NCBI GenBank assembly: GCA_002686195.1
Contig: NZAS01000157.1
Span: 1-10,937, forward strand
Source of the DNA: Candidatus Pacearchaeota archaeon
GTDB lineage: Archaea > Nanoarchaeota > Nanoarchaeia > Pacearchaeales > GW2011-AR1
DNA length: 10,937 bases
Direction of reading: 5' to 3'
Shown here: piece by piece, positions 5,682 to 10,937 of the stretch
How positions within the stretch are numbered: the stretch's first letter is position 1
Layout of the letters: every line of letters begins with the position of its first letter
Program-made: the position numbers and the translations under genes
The notes under the pieces: generated by a model
Database searches by the model: none
What the model saw: the letters and a program-made list of their open reading frames with translations, nothing else
What the model was told of the DNA's origin: nothing

Positions 5682-5866
5682 AATTCTATAATATTTAATC
5701 GTTTTAAGTTATACCATTCGCCAACCTTTAAGCTATCTTCAGTTATTATAACCTCAACACCTTTTGTAGGGTGGTGCAAGTGATACATATTAACCCTTAC
5801 TTCTTGTACTACCTGGTACTTATTACAGCTACATAATAACAATATTAAGCTAATTAAAATCTTCAT
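5678..5866 (-). CDS. Small predicted lipoprotein, 62 aa
   Basis: MKILISLILLLCSCNKYQ is a short lipoprotein signal. It has one lysine, a hydrophobic core and a lipobox-like LCSC with the modified cysteine at residue 14 (Cys12 is a less likely site). The mature part is about 49 aa (VVQEVRVNMYHLHHPTKGVE through LKVGEWYNLKRLNIIEL), probably beta-rich. Lipidation would place it at the inner or outer membrane facing the periplasm. Phage lipoproteins of this size include superinfection-exclusion factors and Rz1-type spanins, but there is no embedded Rz partner and no proline-rich stretch, so Rz1 is unlikely. It overlaps the end of the ATPase gene by 17 nt. Confidence 0.7.
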   Translation of the reverse strand: MKILISLILLLCSCNKYQVVQEVRVNMYHLHHPTKGVEVIITEDSLKVGEWYNLKRLNIIEL

Positions 5867-6839
5867 CTTTATCGGTTTCGTACCAATTTACAATTTTTTT
5901 ATCTAATTTCATTTTAGCTTGTTTTTCAACAGGTGGGCTATTATGTCGCTTTGCATAGATGCCACCAGGCAAGTAATAAGTATTTTTTTTAATGTCGTAG
6001 AACATTTTATATATACCGTTCTTAGATACGCCCTTCGGCTTACTTTTAGCTACTTTAATAAACACTTCATTACTTTTATATGGTTCGCCATTTTCATCAT
6101 TTAGCCCTTCAGGTGGTCGCCATATAATTATCATTAATAGTCCTTTACGAAACCACGCCTGGCCACCAGCAATTTCGCGAGGCGTAGGCATAGGAAAAAA
6201 TGTCTTACCGCTTCTTATAATCGGTGCTTGATCTCTAACGTGGGTTATTACGCAATTATGACGTTCTTTAGCTCTTGCGTTTTTTCTTATGTCCCCTAAT
6301 ATCCTTTCTATGTATAAGTCTTGCCTACCTTCGTCTTTTGAAAAGTCGTGGGCTAGTTCATTAAAAGGGTCTATTAGTGTTGTATGTATTGTAACATTTT
6401 CTGTTTGTTCTATTTTGTCTACTATGTTAAAAAATGTTTCTGCTGTTAATCGGTTGTCTAAAGGGTCTATTATGTAAAAGTATTCAGCTACAAACATTTC
6501 AGCACCTACCTTTTCAGCTTCAGACATAGCACCAGGAAACTTTTTTATATATGGCTTTCCAACGTATTTAGTACATAGCTCTGCTATGATGTCTGCTGTT
6601 GTACCCGTTTCAGGTGTAAAAATAACGTGTTTAAGTTTATGCTGTACACTAAGATTAACAAGTACGTCTAACCAAAACTCTGTTTTACCATCGTGAGGCG
6701 CACCAGCAATGTAGGTAGTACAACCTAACTTTACTGTTATCGGTATATCCCAGCCTATTGTATAGCCTTTTTGATTACCATTTTCTCTAAGGTCGTTTAG
6801 TTCACTTTGTTTATCTTTAACTTTATGCCAGTAGTTCAT
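5850..6839 (-). CDS. DnaB/RecA-fold replicative helicase-like ATPase, 329 aa
   Basis: This is an AAA_25/DnaB-C type P-loop ATPase, probably the phage replicative helicase or a closely related motor. Walker A is GAPHDGKT (46-53), with VIFTPETG following where DnaB proteins have FSLEM. Walker B is TTLIDPFN (153-160). CVITHVRDQ (sensor-like) and PREIAGGQAWFRKG follow, then basic strands to the C-terminus. The DnaB N-terminal primase-interaction domain is absent, so the protein is shorter than bacterial DnaB (about 450 aa). It starts directly after the stop of the winged-helix gene, which is the typical initiator/loader plus helicase pairing. A recombination ATPase is the alternative. Confidence 0.82.
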   Translation of the reverse strand: MNYWHKVKDKQSELNDLRENGNQKGYTIGWDIPITVKLGCTTYIAGAPHDGKTEFWLDVLVNLSVQHKLKHVIFTPETGTTADIIAELCTKYVGKPYIKKFPGAMSEAEKVGAEMFVAEYFYIIDPLDNRLTAETFFNIVDKIEQTENVTIHTTLIDPFNELAHDFSKDEGRQDLYIERILGDIRKNARAKERHNCVITHVRDQAPIIRSGKTFFPMPTPREIAGGQAWFRKGLLMIIIWRPPEGLNDENGEPYKSNEVFIKVAKSKPKGVSKNGIYKMFYDIKKNTYYLPGGIYAKRHNSPPVEKQAKMKLDKKIVNWYETDKDEDFN

Positions 6840-7469
6840 TTAAGTAGGTGTATAAGATTCGTCATTATTATCGTAAGTTCCATTTGATCTGCTTTTCCAA
6901 CGTGATAAACGTCTTGCTATTGAAAAGCTGGTTTGTTTTTCGAACCTCATCTTTTTGTCATTAGGTCCATGTTCGGTCCAGTAGCTTTCAAATTCATCTA
7001 ACATTTTCTCAGGATATTTTTCTTTATGCTCTGCTAAGAGTTTATTAAACTCTGCTTTTCGATTATTCATTGTTACTTGTTTATTGTTATATTGTTTATT
7101 TATACTAACAATGGTATGGCTTTGCTTTGTACTGTGCTTTTGCAGTGCTTTGTCTAGTGATTTGGTAGTTGATATTGTATTTTTTACAATAGCAATTATG
7201 TTACTTGAGTATTGATTTTGTGATTTTTCTATTAATTTTATAAAGCCCCAATCAATTAGATCGTTTAAATGTTTAGTATATGTGCGCCAGTTCTTAATTC
7301 CAAGTGCTTCCATTACCATTTGCGAAGGAAACCCAAACTTATCCTTCCAGCCTAATCTATTACAATGTTCTATTGCAAAGAAATAAATAGCTGAATGAGT
7401 AGGATTTATTTTCTCAGGATTATTAAAAGAAAATTCAAACCAGGCTCTTGACAGTTCGTAACTATTCAT
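6840..7469 (-). CDS. Winged-helix replication initiator / helicase-loader-like protein, 209 aa
   Basis: Residues about 20-80 contain a winged helix: THSAIYFFAIEHCNRLGW, then PSQMVMEALGIKNWRTYTKHL as the recognition part, then IDWGFIKLIEKS as the wing. A polar linker leads to a C-terminal domain around residues 135-195 with FESYWTEHGPNDKKMRFEKQ and FSIARRLSRWKSR. An FxxYWTE...KMRFE...RRLxRW segment is typical of phage replication proteins that load helicase (DnaT/DnaD-like in role). Its place next to a DnaB-like ATPase supports that job. It is the first gene after the 132-bp regulatory gap, which may also hold its binding site. Single-strand or origin binding is inferred. Confidence 0.72.
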   Translation of the reverse strand: MNSYELSRAWFEFSFNNPEKINPTHSAIYFFAIEHCNRLGWKDKFGFPSQMVMEALGIKNWRTYTKHLNDLIDWGFIKLIEKSQNQYSSNIIAIVKNTISTTKSLDKALQKHSTKQSHTIVSINKQYNNKQVTMNNRKAEFNKLLAEHKEKYPEKMLDEFESYWTEHGPNDKKMRFEKQTSFSIARRLSRWKSRSNGTYDNNDESYTPT

Positions 7470-7502
7470 AGTTTAAAAGAAAAAATGCCCTCATATACAA
7501 AG

Positions 7503-7583
7503 CCGTATCAGGTACAAATGCAACCTACTTTATATAATATTGGGCAATAAGTTTAAAATATTTCATTTGTTAGATTGATACGG
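7503..7583. repeat. Widely spaced perfect 8-bp inverted repeat (CCGTATCA / TGATACGG)
   Basis: The arms lie at 7503-7510 and 7576-7583, with 65 bp between them, inside the only sizeable gap in the replication region. One arm falls at the predicted transcription start of the promoter-like element and the other lies downstream in the leader. It could bind a regulator or initiator at two half-sites, or form a long-range stem in the leader RNA. A second, weaker pair (TGCCC with GGGCA) lies interleaved with it. Confidence 0.65.
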
Positions 7584-7588
7584 TTTTA

Positions 7589-7620
7589 CAAATATAGTAA
7601 TTTATTTTAATTTATTTAAA
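7589..7620 (-). promoter_or_regulatory. Bacteroidota-type promoter for the replication genes
   Basis: On the minus strand TATATTTG (7596-7589) matches the -7 consensus TAnnTTTG, and TTTA (7620-7617) lies 20 nt upstream, one base from the -33 consensus TTTG. Transcription would start near 7582 and give a leader of about 110 nt before the winged-helix gene. In a hand scan of the minus strand this was the only match to the -7 box lying in a true gap. Confidence 0.5.
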
Positions 7621-7982
7621 CATAAAAAATCATTTATATTTTCTTGATCTTTAAATATATGTTTTTTATTATGTATTAAGTCTTCTACTTCTATTTTATC
7701 AAATGGTTTATTTCCTCGTATTATACACACTTGTAAAGTCCATCCATTAAATAATTCTTTGTGTGAATTTATTTTTTTTGCAATTACAGCAAGTTGTTTA
7801 AATGCGTCTAATTGTTGATAGCCTATACTTTCTTTTTCGTGTTTATATTCTGCCAATCTTATTATTTTCCGTGCTTTTTTTACTTGTAATAAATCTAAAT
7901 CTATTGAAGTCATAATTTTGGGTAAATTTTCCCCTATAAACTGATTTAATTCACTATTAAAATATTCTCCTAATTTTGTCAT
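7602..7982 (-). CDS. Putative PD-(D/E)XK-fold nuclease, 126 aa
   Basis: I do not recognise the family, but the core reads like a nuclease. TSIDLDLLQV supplies an acidic strand (Asp28, Asp30). KKARKIIRLAEYKHEKE supplies a second strand ending in Glu45-x-Lys47. A helix with GYQQLDAFKQLA follows, including the conserved-looking Gln56. The D-x(16)-E-x-K spacing suits the PD-(D/E)XK superfamily. Later GWTLQVCIIRGN could be another core strand. It shares ATGA with the 180-aa gene, which itself overlaps the C5 methyltransferase, so the three are translated as a unit. It may be a restriction enzyme, a nicking enzyme or a resolvase. The fold is a motif inference only. Confidence 0.5.
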   Translation of the reverse strand: MTKLGEYFNSELNQFIGENLPKIMTSIDLDLLQVKKARKIIRLAEYKHEKESIGYQQLDAFKQLAVIAKKINSHKELFNGWTLQVCIIRGNKPFDKIEVEDLIHNKKHIFKDQENINDFLCLNKLK

Positions 7983-8521
7983 AAGATTTCATTTTTAATA
8001 AGTGTTTTTATTTCATCCCAGCCCCATTTAACTTTACTTTTATCCATAATTAAAAAATCGCCTTTATATGTATTATTGTTTCTATTACTATTGATACTGT
8101 CTTTAATAATATCTTTTATATTAATAGCAAAACAATTAGTATAATCTATGTTTGATTTTAAATAAATTGATTTTTTATAATTTTCTTTAGGTTCGTTAGT
8201 CCACTCATTTAGATTAAAATTAAACTTAAAACACTTTCTTTTTAAGAAACTAATTTCATACCAATTTTCAGGTATGTCATAATTAACCCATTGAGGGCTA
8301 ACCTCAACCTCTACAAAGCCTATTAAGTCTTTTTTATAACCTATTTCATTATTATCTACTATATGTTTAAAATAACAAAGATCATAATCATATCTATTTT
8401 CATAATTTTCATTAAATTCTATATTCCAATCAGTAATATATTCTAATTTTTTTCTAATTATTAATTCTTCTTTGATATTATAACCTTTAGTAATTCTATT
8501 TTTAGTTTTTAATAATGTCAT
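7979..8521 (-). CDS. Unknown protein with nuclease-like D...ExE residues, 180 aa, coupled to C5 methyltransferase
   Basis: No family is firmly recognised. After a basic N-terminus (LLKTKNRITKGYNIKEELIIRKKL), RYDYDLCYFK (Asp45, Asp47) is followed by LIGFVEVEVSPQW with Glu71-x-Glu73, then WYEISFLKRKCFKF. An acidic residue on one strand and ExE about 24 residues later could be a divergent PD-(D/E)XK site; BamHI is the known precedent for ExE in place of ExK. The protein is rich in Asn, Lys and Tyr. It starts 20 nt inside the methyltransferase gene and ends in a 4-nt overlap with the next ORF. The company it keeps makes a restriction endonuclease plausible but unproven. Confidence 0.5.
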   Translation of the reverse strand: MTLLKTKNRITKGYNIKEELIIRKKLEYITDWNIEFNENYENRYDYDLCYFKHIVDNNEIGYKKDLIGFVEVEVSPQWVNYDIPENWYEISFLKRKCFKFNFNLNEWTNEPKENYKKSIYLKSNIDYTNCFAINIKDIIKDSINSNRNNNTYKGDFLIMDKSKVKWGWDEIKTLIKNEIL

Positions 8522-9371
8522 TTTTAATTTTATTAGCGATATGATACATAAATTTAGGCATAACAGAGTTGCCTATTCTAGCCCATTGTTCATTAAACGA
8601 ACCTATAAATATAAAATCTTTAGGAAATGAAGAAAGTATTTTTATTTCGTTTATTGTAGGCCTGCGTTCATTTCCTTTTTTTTCTTTAAATAATAAGCTG
8701 CTTGTTTTCGTTATAGTATAACAAGGCCTGTGCGCTGTTATCCATTCTTTATCAAATTGCCCTCTATTTTGTTGTATTATATTATCAAATAAACTATTAA
8801 CTGTTATTATATTTTTAACAGGCTCAGGAAATTCAGGCGTTCCATTTTTAACACCAATAAAAATTAATCTTTCTCTGCTTTGAGGTACTTCGTAATACAT
8901 AGAATTCATTAATTTACATTTAACACTATATCCAGTATCTTTTAAAGCTCTCATTATTTCAACAAATCTACCCTTCATTTTGCCTCGCATCATTCCTGGT
9001 ACGTTTTCCATAACAAATACTTTAGGCTGTATTTCATTAATTAATCTTATATATTCAAAAGATAAATTATTCCTTTGATCTGTAACATCTCTTTTGCCTT
9101 TAGCGGACGAAAAACCCTGACAGGGTGGTGACCCATCAAATATATCTAATTGACCTTTTTTTAATCCAGTAAAGTCTAATATTTCTTGCCCTGTTACTGT
9201 TGCTATATCTCTTTGCCATATAGGAACATTAGGAAAATTTAATTTAAATGTTTCTACTGCGTTTTTCTCCCATTCAATAGCTAAAAGTTCTTTAAACCCA
9301 GCCCATTTATAACCTAAAGAAGAACCACCACAACCTGCAAAAGTTGATATTACTGTTGGTTTACCACTCAT
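8502..9371 (-). CDS. C5-cytosine DNA methyltransferase, complete motif set
   Basis: This is a full, though compact (289 aa), Dcm-type enzyme that transfers a methyl group from AdoMet to carbon 5 of cytosine in DNA. Motif I is FAGCGGSSLG (11-20) and motif IV is GSPPCQGFS with nucleophile Cys84. Motif VI is MENVPG with Glu122, and motif VIII is QSRERLIFIGV (164-174). RRPTINEIKILSSFP is motif IX and GNSVMP (about 265-270) is motif X. The target-recognition region between VIII and IX is only about 60 residues and includes HRPCYTITKTSS. All catalytic residues are present, so it should be active. It overlaps the gene before it by 11 nt and the next by 20 nt. Confidence 0.95.
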   Translation of the reverse strand: MSGKPTVISTFAGCGGSSLGYKWAGFKELLAIEWEKNAVETFKLNFPNVPIWQRDIATVTGQEILDFTGLKKGQLDIFDGSPPCQGFSSAKGKRDVTDQRNNLSFEYIRLINEIQPKVFVMENVPGMMRGKMKGRFVEIMRALKDTGYSVKCKLMNSMYYEVPQSRERLIFIGVKNGTPEFPEPVKNIITVNSLFDNIIQQNRGQFDKEWITAHRPCYTITKTSSLLFKEKKGNERRPTINEIKILSSFPKDFIFIGSFNEQWARIGNSVMPKFMYHIANKIKNDIIKN

Positions 9372-9735
9372 AGCCGCAACTCGGACATTGATGATCTGTT
9401 TCTATATCTTCATTAACATCAAATTCAGGTTGATAAGGCTCTTTAATCTCATTAGATTTATAAGTTTTTTGTAACCATCTATTAACTACCTGTCTTGATG
9501 TACCAATTTCTTCACAATAGTTATCCCAACCTTGGAACTTTTGTTCCGAGGTTAAATCTGTTCTTACTCCGGGTTTAGATAACATCTCTCTTGCAATCCA
9601 TAGCTCTTCTAATATCTCATTTGTTAAGTTTTTCCATTTATAGAAAAAAGTCTTTGTTTTTTTTACTGAATTATCATAATCCCAATCATTAGGAACTGCT
9701 GGTAATTCATCTGTCATTACTATTAAATCATTCAT
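9361..9735 (-). CDS. Phage HTH protein with C-terminal CxxC, 124 aa
   Basis: The function is not known. The middle of the protein (FYKWKNLTNEILEELWIAREMLS) is helical. It is followed by WDNYCEEIGTSRQVVNRWLQKTY, which reads as a helix-turn-helix of the kind found in phage proteins next to methyltransferase genes. The C-terminus ends DHQCPSCGYEW, a half zinc knuckle with only two cysteines plus a nearby histidine, so metal binding would need dimerisation. A regulator of the methyltransferase trio just downstream is possible but not shown. It starts one base after the previous stop and overlaps the methyltransferase start by 11 nt. Confidence 0.65.
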   Translation of the reverse strand: MNDLIVMTDELPAVPNDWDYDNSVKKTKTFFYKWKNLTNEILEELWIAREMLSKPGVRTDLTSEQKFQGWDNYCEEIGTSRQVVNRWLQKTYKSNEIKEPYQPEFDVNEDIETDHQCPSCGYEW

Positions 9736-9736
9736 T

Positions 9737-10000
9737 TTATAATCTATTATATATTAATTGTTCTTTATAACTTAAATCTTCATACTTATAAGTTGGTATA
9801 CAGCCATACATATTTTCATCATAATAATAAGGCTCATTTTTGCCTTTAATATGTATTATAATCTTTTCATTATTATTATGATAACGATGATATTTATAAA
9901 TTTTAGAAGCTGAACAGTTAAATTTAACTGCTATTTCTTTATAATTAAAGCCCTTCAGAACTAATAAACCTATTTTAGCAATTTCTTTTTTCGATAACAT
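9737..10000 (-). CDS. Small HTH DNA-binding protein, 87 aa
   Basis: The N-terminal half (MLSKKEIAKIGLLVLKGF, then NYKEIAVKFNCSASKIYKYHRYH) is a clear helix-turn-helix of the resolvase/sigma-4-like type, with the second helix starting at the GFNYKEIA step. The second half is Tyr-rich (EPYYYDENMYGCIPTYKYEDLSY) with no known domain. Such small phage proteins often act as transcription regulators; here the target would most simply be its own operon. A purine-rich AAGG lies a few bases before the ATG, one of the few SD-like sequences in the window. It sits 25 bp after the SSB-like gene. Confidence 0.65.
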   Translation of the reverse strand: MLSKKEIAKIGLLVLKGFNYKEIAVKFNCSASKIYKYHRYHNNNEKIIIHIKGKNEPYYYDENMYGCIPTYKYEDLSYKEQLIYNRL

Positions 10001-10025
10001 ACCAACCTTTTTTAAGTAGGATATT

Positions 10026-10400
10026 TCAGAACGGTAGATCGTTATCCGTTTCTATATCGCTAACGGGTTCTTCTAACTTCATTTCTGTTTGATCTTCGTC
10101 TTTAGCTTTAAACACTTTCCAGGCTTCAAGCGTTGTGAAATATCGTTCTTCCCATTGTCTGCATTTTATGTTGAAGTCAACGTCTATAATATCATCAACT
10201 TTATTATACTTTAAAAAGTTTTCTACTTTATCTGAACCGAATATTTCAAAACAATATAAGTTATTATATTCTGCGTCTGTTGTTAAAGTAAATTCTACTT
10301 TTTTCCAATCTTTACCAGCCTTAGAAGTACCTTTCCTGACTTGCATTACTTTGTCAATTTTTCCTGTTACTTTCATTTTTATTTGTTTTGTTACTTTCAT
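10026..10400 (-). CDS. DUF3127-like single-stranded DNA-binding protein (OB fold)
   Basis: This probably coats ssDNA in phage replication. MKVTGKIDKVMQVRKGTS, WKKVEFTLTT, YCFEIFGSDKVENFLKYNKVDDIIDVDFNIKCRQW and YFTTLEAWKVFK follow the beta-strand order of an OB fold. They match the Bacteroidota DUF3127 type, as I remember the family. The tail is acidic and ends DNDLPF, close to the DDDIPF tip by which bacterial SSB recruits partner proteins. Two in-frame ATGs, at 10400 and 10376, result from a 24-bp duplication; the family normally begins close to the second (MKVTGKID), so the real product may be 116 aa. It lies between Gp157-like and HTH genes. Confidence 0.8.
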   Translation of the reverse strand: MKVTKQIKMKVTGKIDKVMQVRKGTSKAGKDWKKVEFTLTTDAEYNNLYCFEIFGSDKVENFLKYNKVDDIIDVDFNIKCRQWEERYFTTLEAWKVFKAKDEDQTEMKLEEPVSDIETDNDLPF

Positions 10401-10413
10401 TTTTATTTGTTTT
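10366..10413. repeat. Perfect 24-bp tandem duplication covering the SSB start codon
   Basis: Two identical 24-bp copies (10366-10389 and 10390-10413) each carry the upstream A-rich leader and ATGAAAGTAAC. The unit length is a multiple of three, so both ATGs are in frame and the longer product only gains MKVTKQIK. It looks like a recent slippage or recombination event. Confidence 0.95.
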
Positions 10414-10435
10414 AAAAAGGATGGATGCTTTTTTA

Positions 10436-10469
10436 AAGCTATATAGTTCCAAACGTCATTGTATAGCTT
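10436..10469 (-). other. Inverted repeat in the leader of the SSB-like gene
   Basis: AAGCTATA (10436-10443) and TATAGCTT (10462-10469) are perfect 8-bp arms around an 18-bp loop, in the 83-bp gap between the Gp157-like and SSB-like genes. A small AAA-loop hairpin (GCTTT/AAAGC) partly overlaps it on the minus strand. There is no U-run after the stem in the direction of transcription, so it is not an obvious terminator. It may be an operator or an RNA processing or translation-control element. Confidence 0.5.
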
Positions 10470-10483
10470 CCACCCTTTAATTA

Positions 10484-10937
10484 TTAATTAATCTTTAAAT
10501 TTTTATTTTCCTGGATTGAACAGCCTTTAACTTGTTGACCATCTTTAATAGCTTTTTTAATAGCCATTTTGTCCGCCTGTTCAGTTACTTTAATTACTTT
10601 AAATACTTTAGGCAAAGCGTTAACATCGTCAACAATTACGCTTTCACTTTTTCTAGTGCTGAACTTAGTAAAGCCAACTTCAAAAGCCCCAAACAAATTA
10701 ACTGCGTTTAAAAGCCTGTTTTTTAAATATGACACAACATTACTGTTTTGTCGTTTAAGTGCCTGTAATCGCTTTATTTCATCGTCTATAAGCATTGTAA
10801 AGGCTTCTTTTTCTTTAATTACTGATAGATATGCAATAGATTTACTTTGTAGCTGGGTTTCGTTGATCTCTAACTGCTCATTAATTTCGTCTGTTATTTC
10901 GCCTTCAGCATCTTCTACTTGCCTTATTAGCTCTATG
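10484..10937 (-). CDS. Siphovirus Gp157-like protein, 5' end beyond the window
   Basis: The frame is open to the window edge, giving about 150 visible residues; the ATG at 10795 is internal. The N-terminal part (ELIRQVEDAEGEITDEINEQ through INETQLQSKSIAYLSVIKEKE) is a long charged helix. Then come EIKRLQALKRQNSNVVSYLK, a GFTKFSTRKSESVIVDD segment, LPKVFKVIKVTEQADKMAIK and KAIKDGQQVKGCSIQENKNL. The coiled-coil half, the TRKS-SV-VDD-LP step, the DK and the KDGQQVKGC end match the Gp157 family of tailed phages. One family member has been linked to resistance of Streptococcus thermophilus to phage; otherwise the role is unclear. Its place beside an SSB agrees with an early DNA-metabolism function. 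Confidence 0.82.
   Translation of the reverse strand, partial: IELIRQVEDAEGEITDEINEQLEINETQLQSKSIAYLSVIKEKEAFTMLIDDEIKRLQALKRQNSNVVSYLKNRLLNAVNLFGAFEVGFTKFSTRKSESVIVDDVNALPKVFKVIKVTEQADKMAIKKAIKDGQQVKGCSIQENKNLKIN

Noticed and set aside
5678..5866. Lipoprotein as an Rz1-type spanin
   Set aside because: No overlapping Rz gene, no proline-rich mature region and no endolysin or holin nearby.
7485..7550. Plus-strand 21-codon frame MPSYTKPYQVQMQPTLYNIGQ-like within the 132-bp gap
   Set aside because: Only 21 residues, opposite to all other genes, and it runs through the dyad; most likely chance. A 13-codon minus-strand frame (MKYFKLIAQYYIK) in the same gap was left out for the same reason.

Overview
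The window is a piece of a tailed-phage or prophage genome, probably from a host in the Bacteroidota (Flavobacteriia-like). The reasons are a very AT-rich sequence, one gene orientation throughout, almost no Shine-Dalgarno sequences in front of starts, a Bacteroidota-type -7 box (TAnnTTTG) in the one sizeable non-coding gap, and a DUF3127-like ssDNA-binding protein, a family I associate with Bacteroidota and their phages. All genes lie on the minus strand, so transcription runs from right to left and gene order is best read from base 10937 down to base 1. No tRNA, rRNA, CRISPR array, insertion sequence or integrase is visible.

The right end (10937 to about 9360) is an early DNA-metabolism block: a 5'-truncated Gp157-like protein, an SSB-like protein whose start region is duplicated, and two small helix-turn-helix proteins. 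Next comes a translationally coupled trio (9371 to 7602): a complete C5-cytosine methyltransferase followed by two unrecognised ORFs, each with residues that look like a PD-(D/E)XK-type nuclease core. This is a candidate phage-borne restriction-modification unit. A 132-bp gap (7470-7601) follows, with a promoter-like element and a widely spaced perfect dyad.

The gap drives the replication block: a winged-helix initiator/loader-like protein and a DnaB/RecA-fold ATPase. It continues into a dense run of very small genes: a lipoprotein, a helical protein, three tiny single-span membrane proteins, a lysine-rich 44-aa protein and a 46-aa conserved phage microprotein. Interspersed are a second, short C5 methyltransferase and an N6/N4 methyltransferase that ends in a likely sliding-clamp-binding peptide. 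Many of these small genes are under 60 codons; I found them by reading the gaps, and their 4-8 nt stop/start overlaps support them.

The left end is the switch to packaging: a Holliday-junction-resolvase-like nuclease, a sigma-70-like protein, a small CxxCxxFW membrane protein, two small unknowns, a ParB-domain/DNA methyltransferase fusion, and the small and large terminase subunits (the large one cut by the window edge). Four different DNA methyltransferases in under 11 kb is the strongest theme, and points to heavy defence against host restriction. Function calls rest on motif reading only; no database search was possible.
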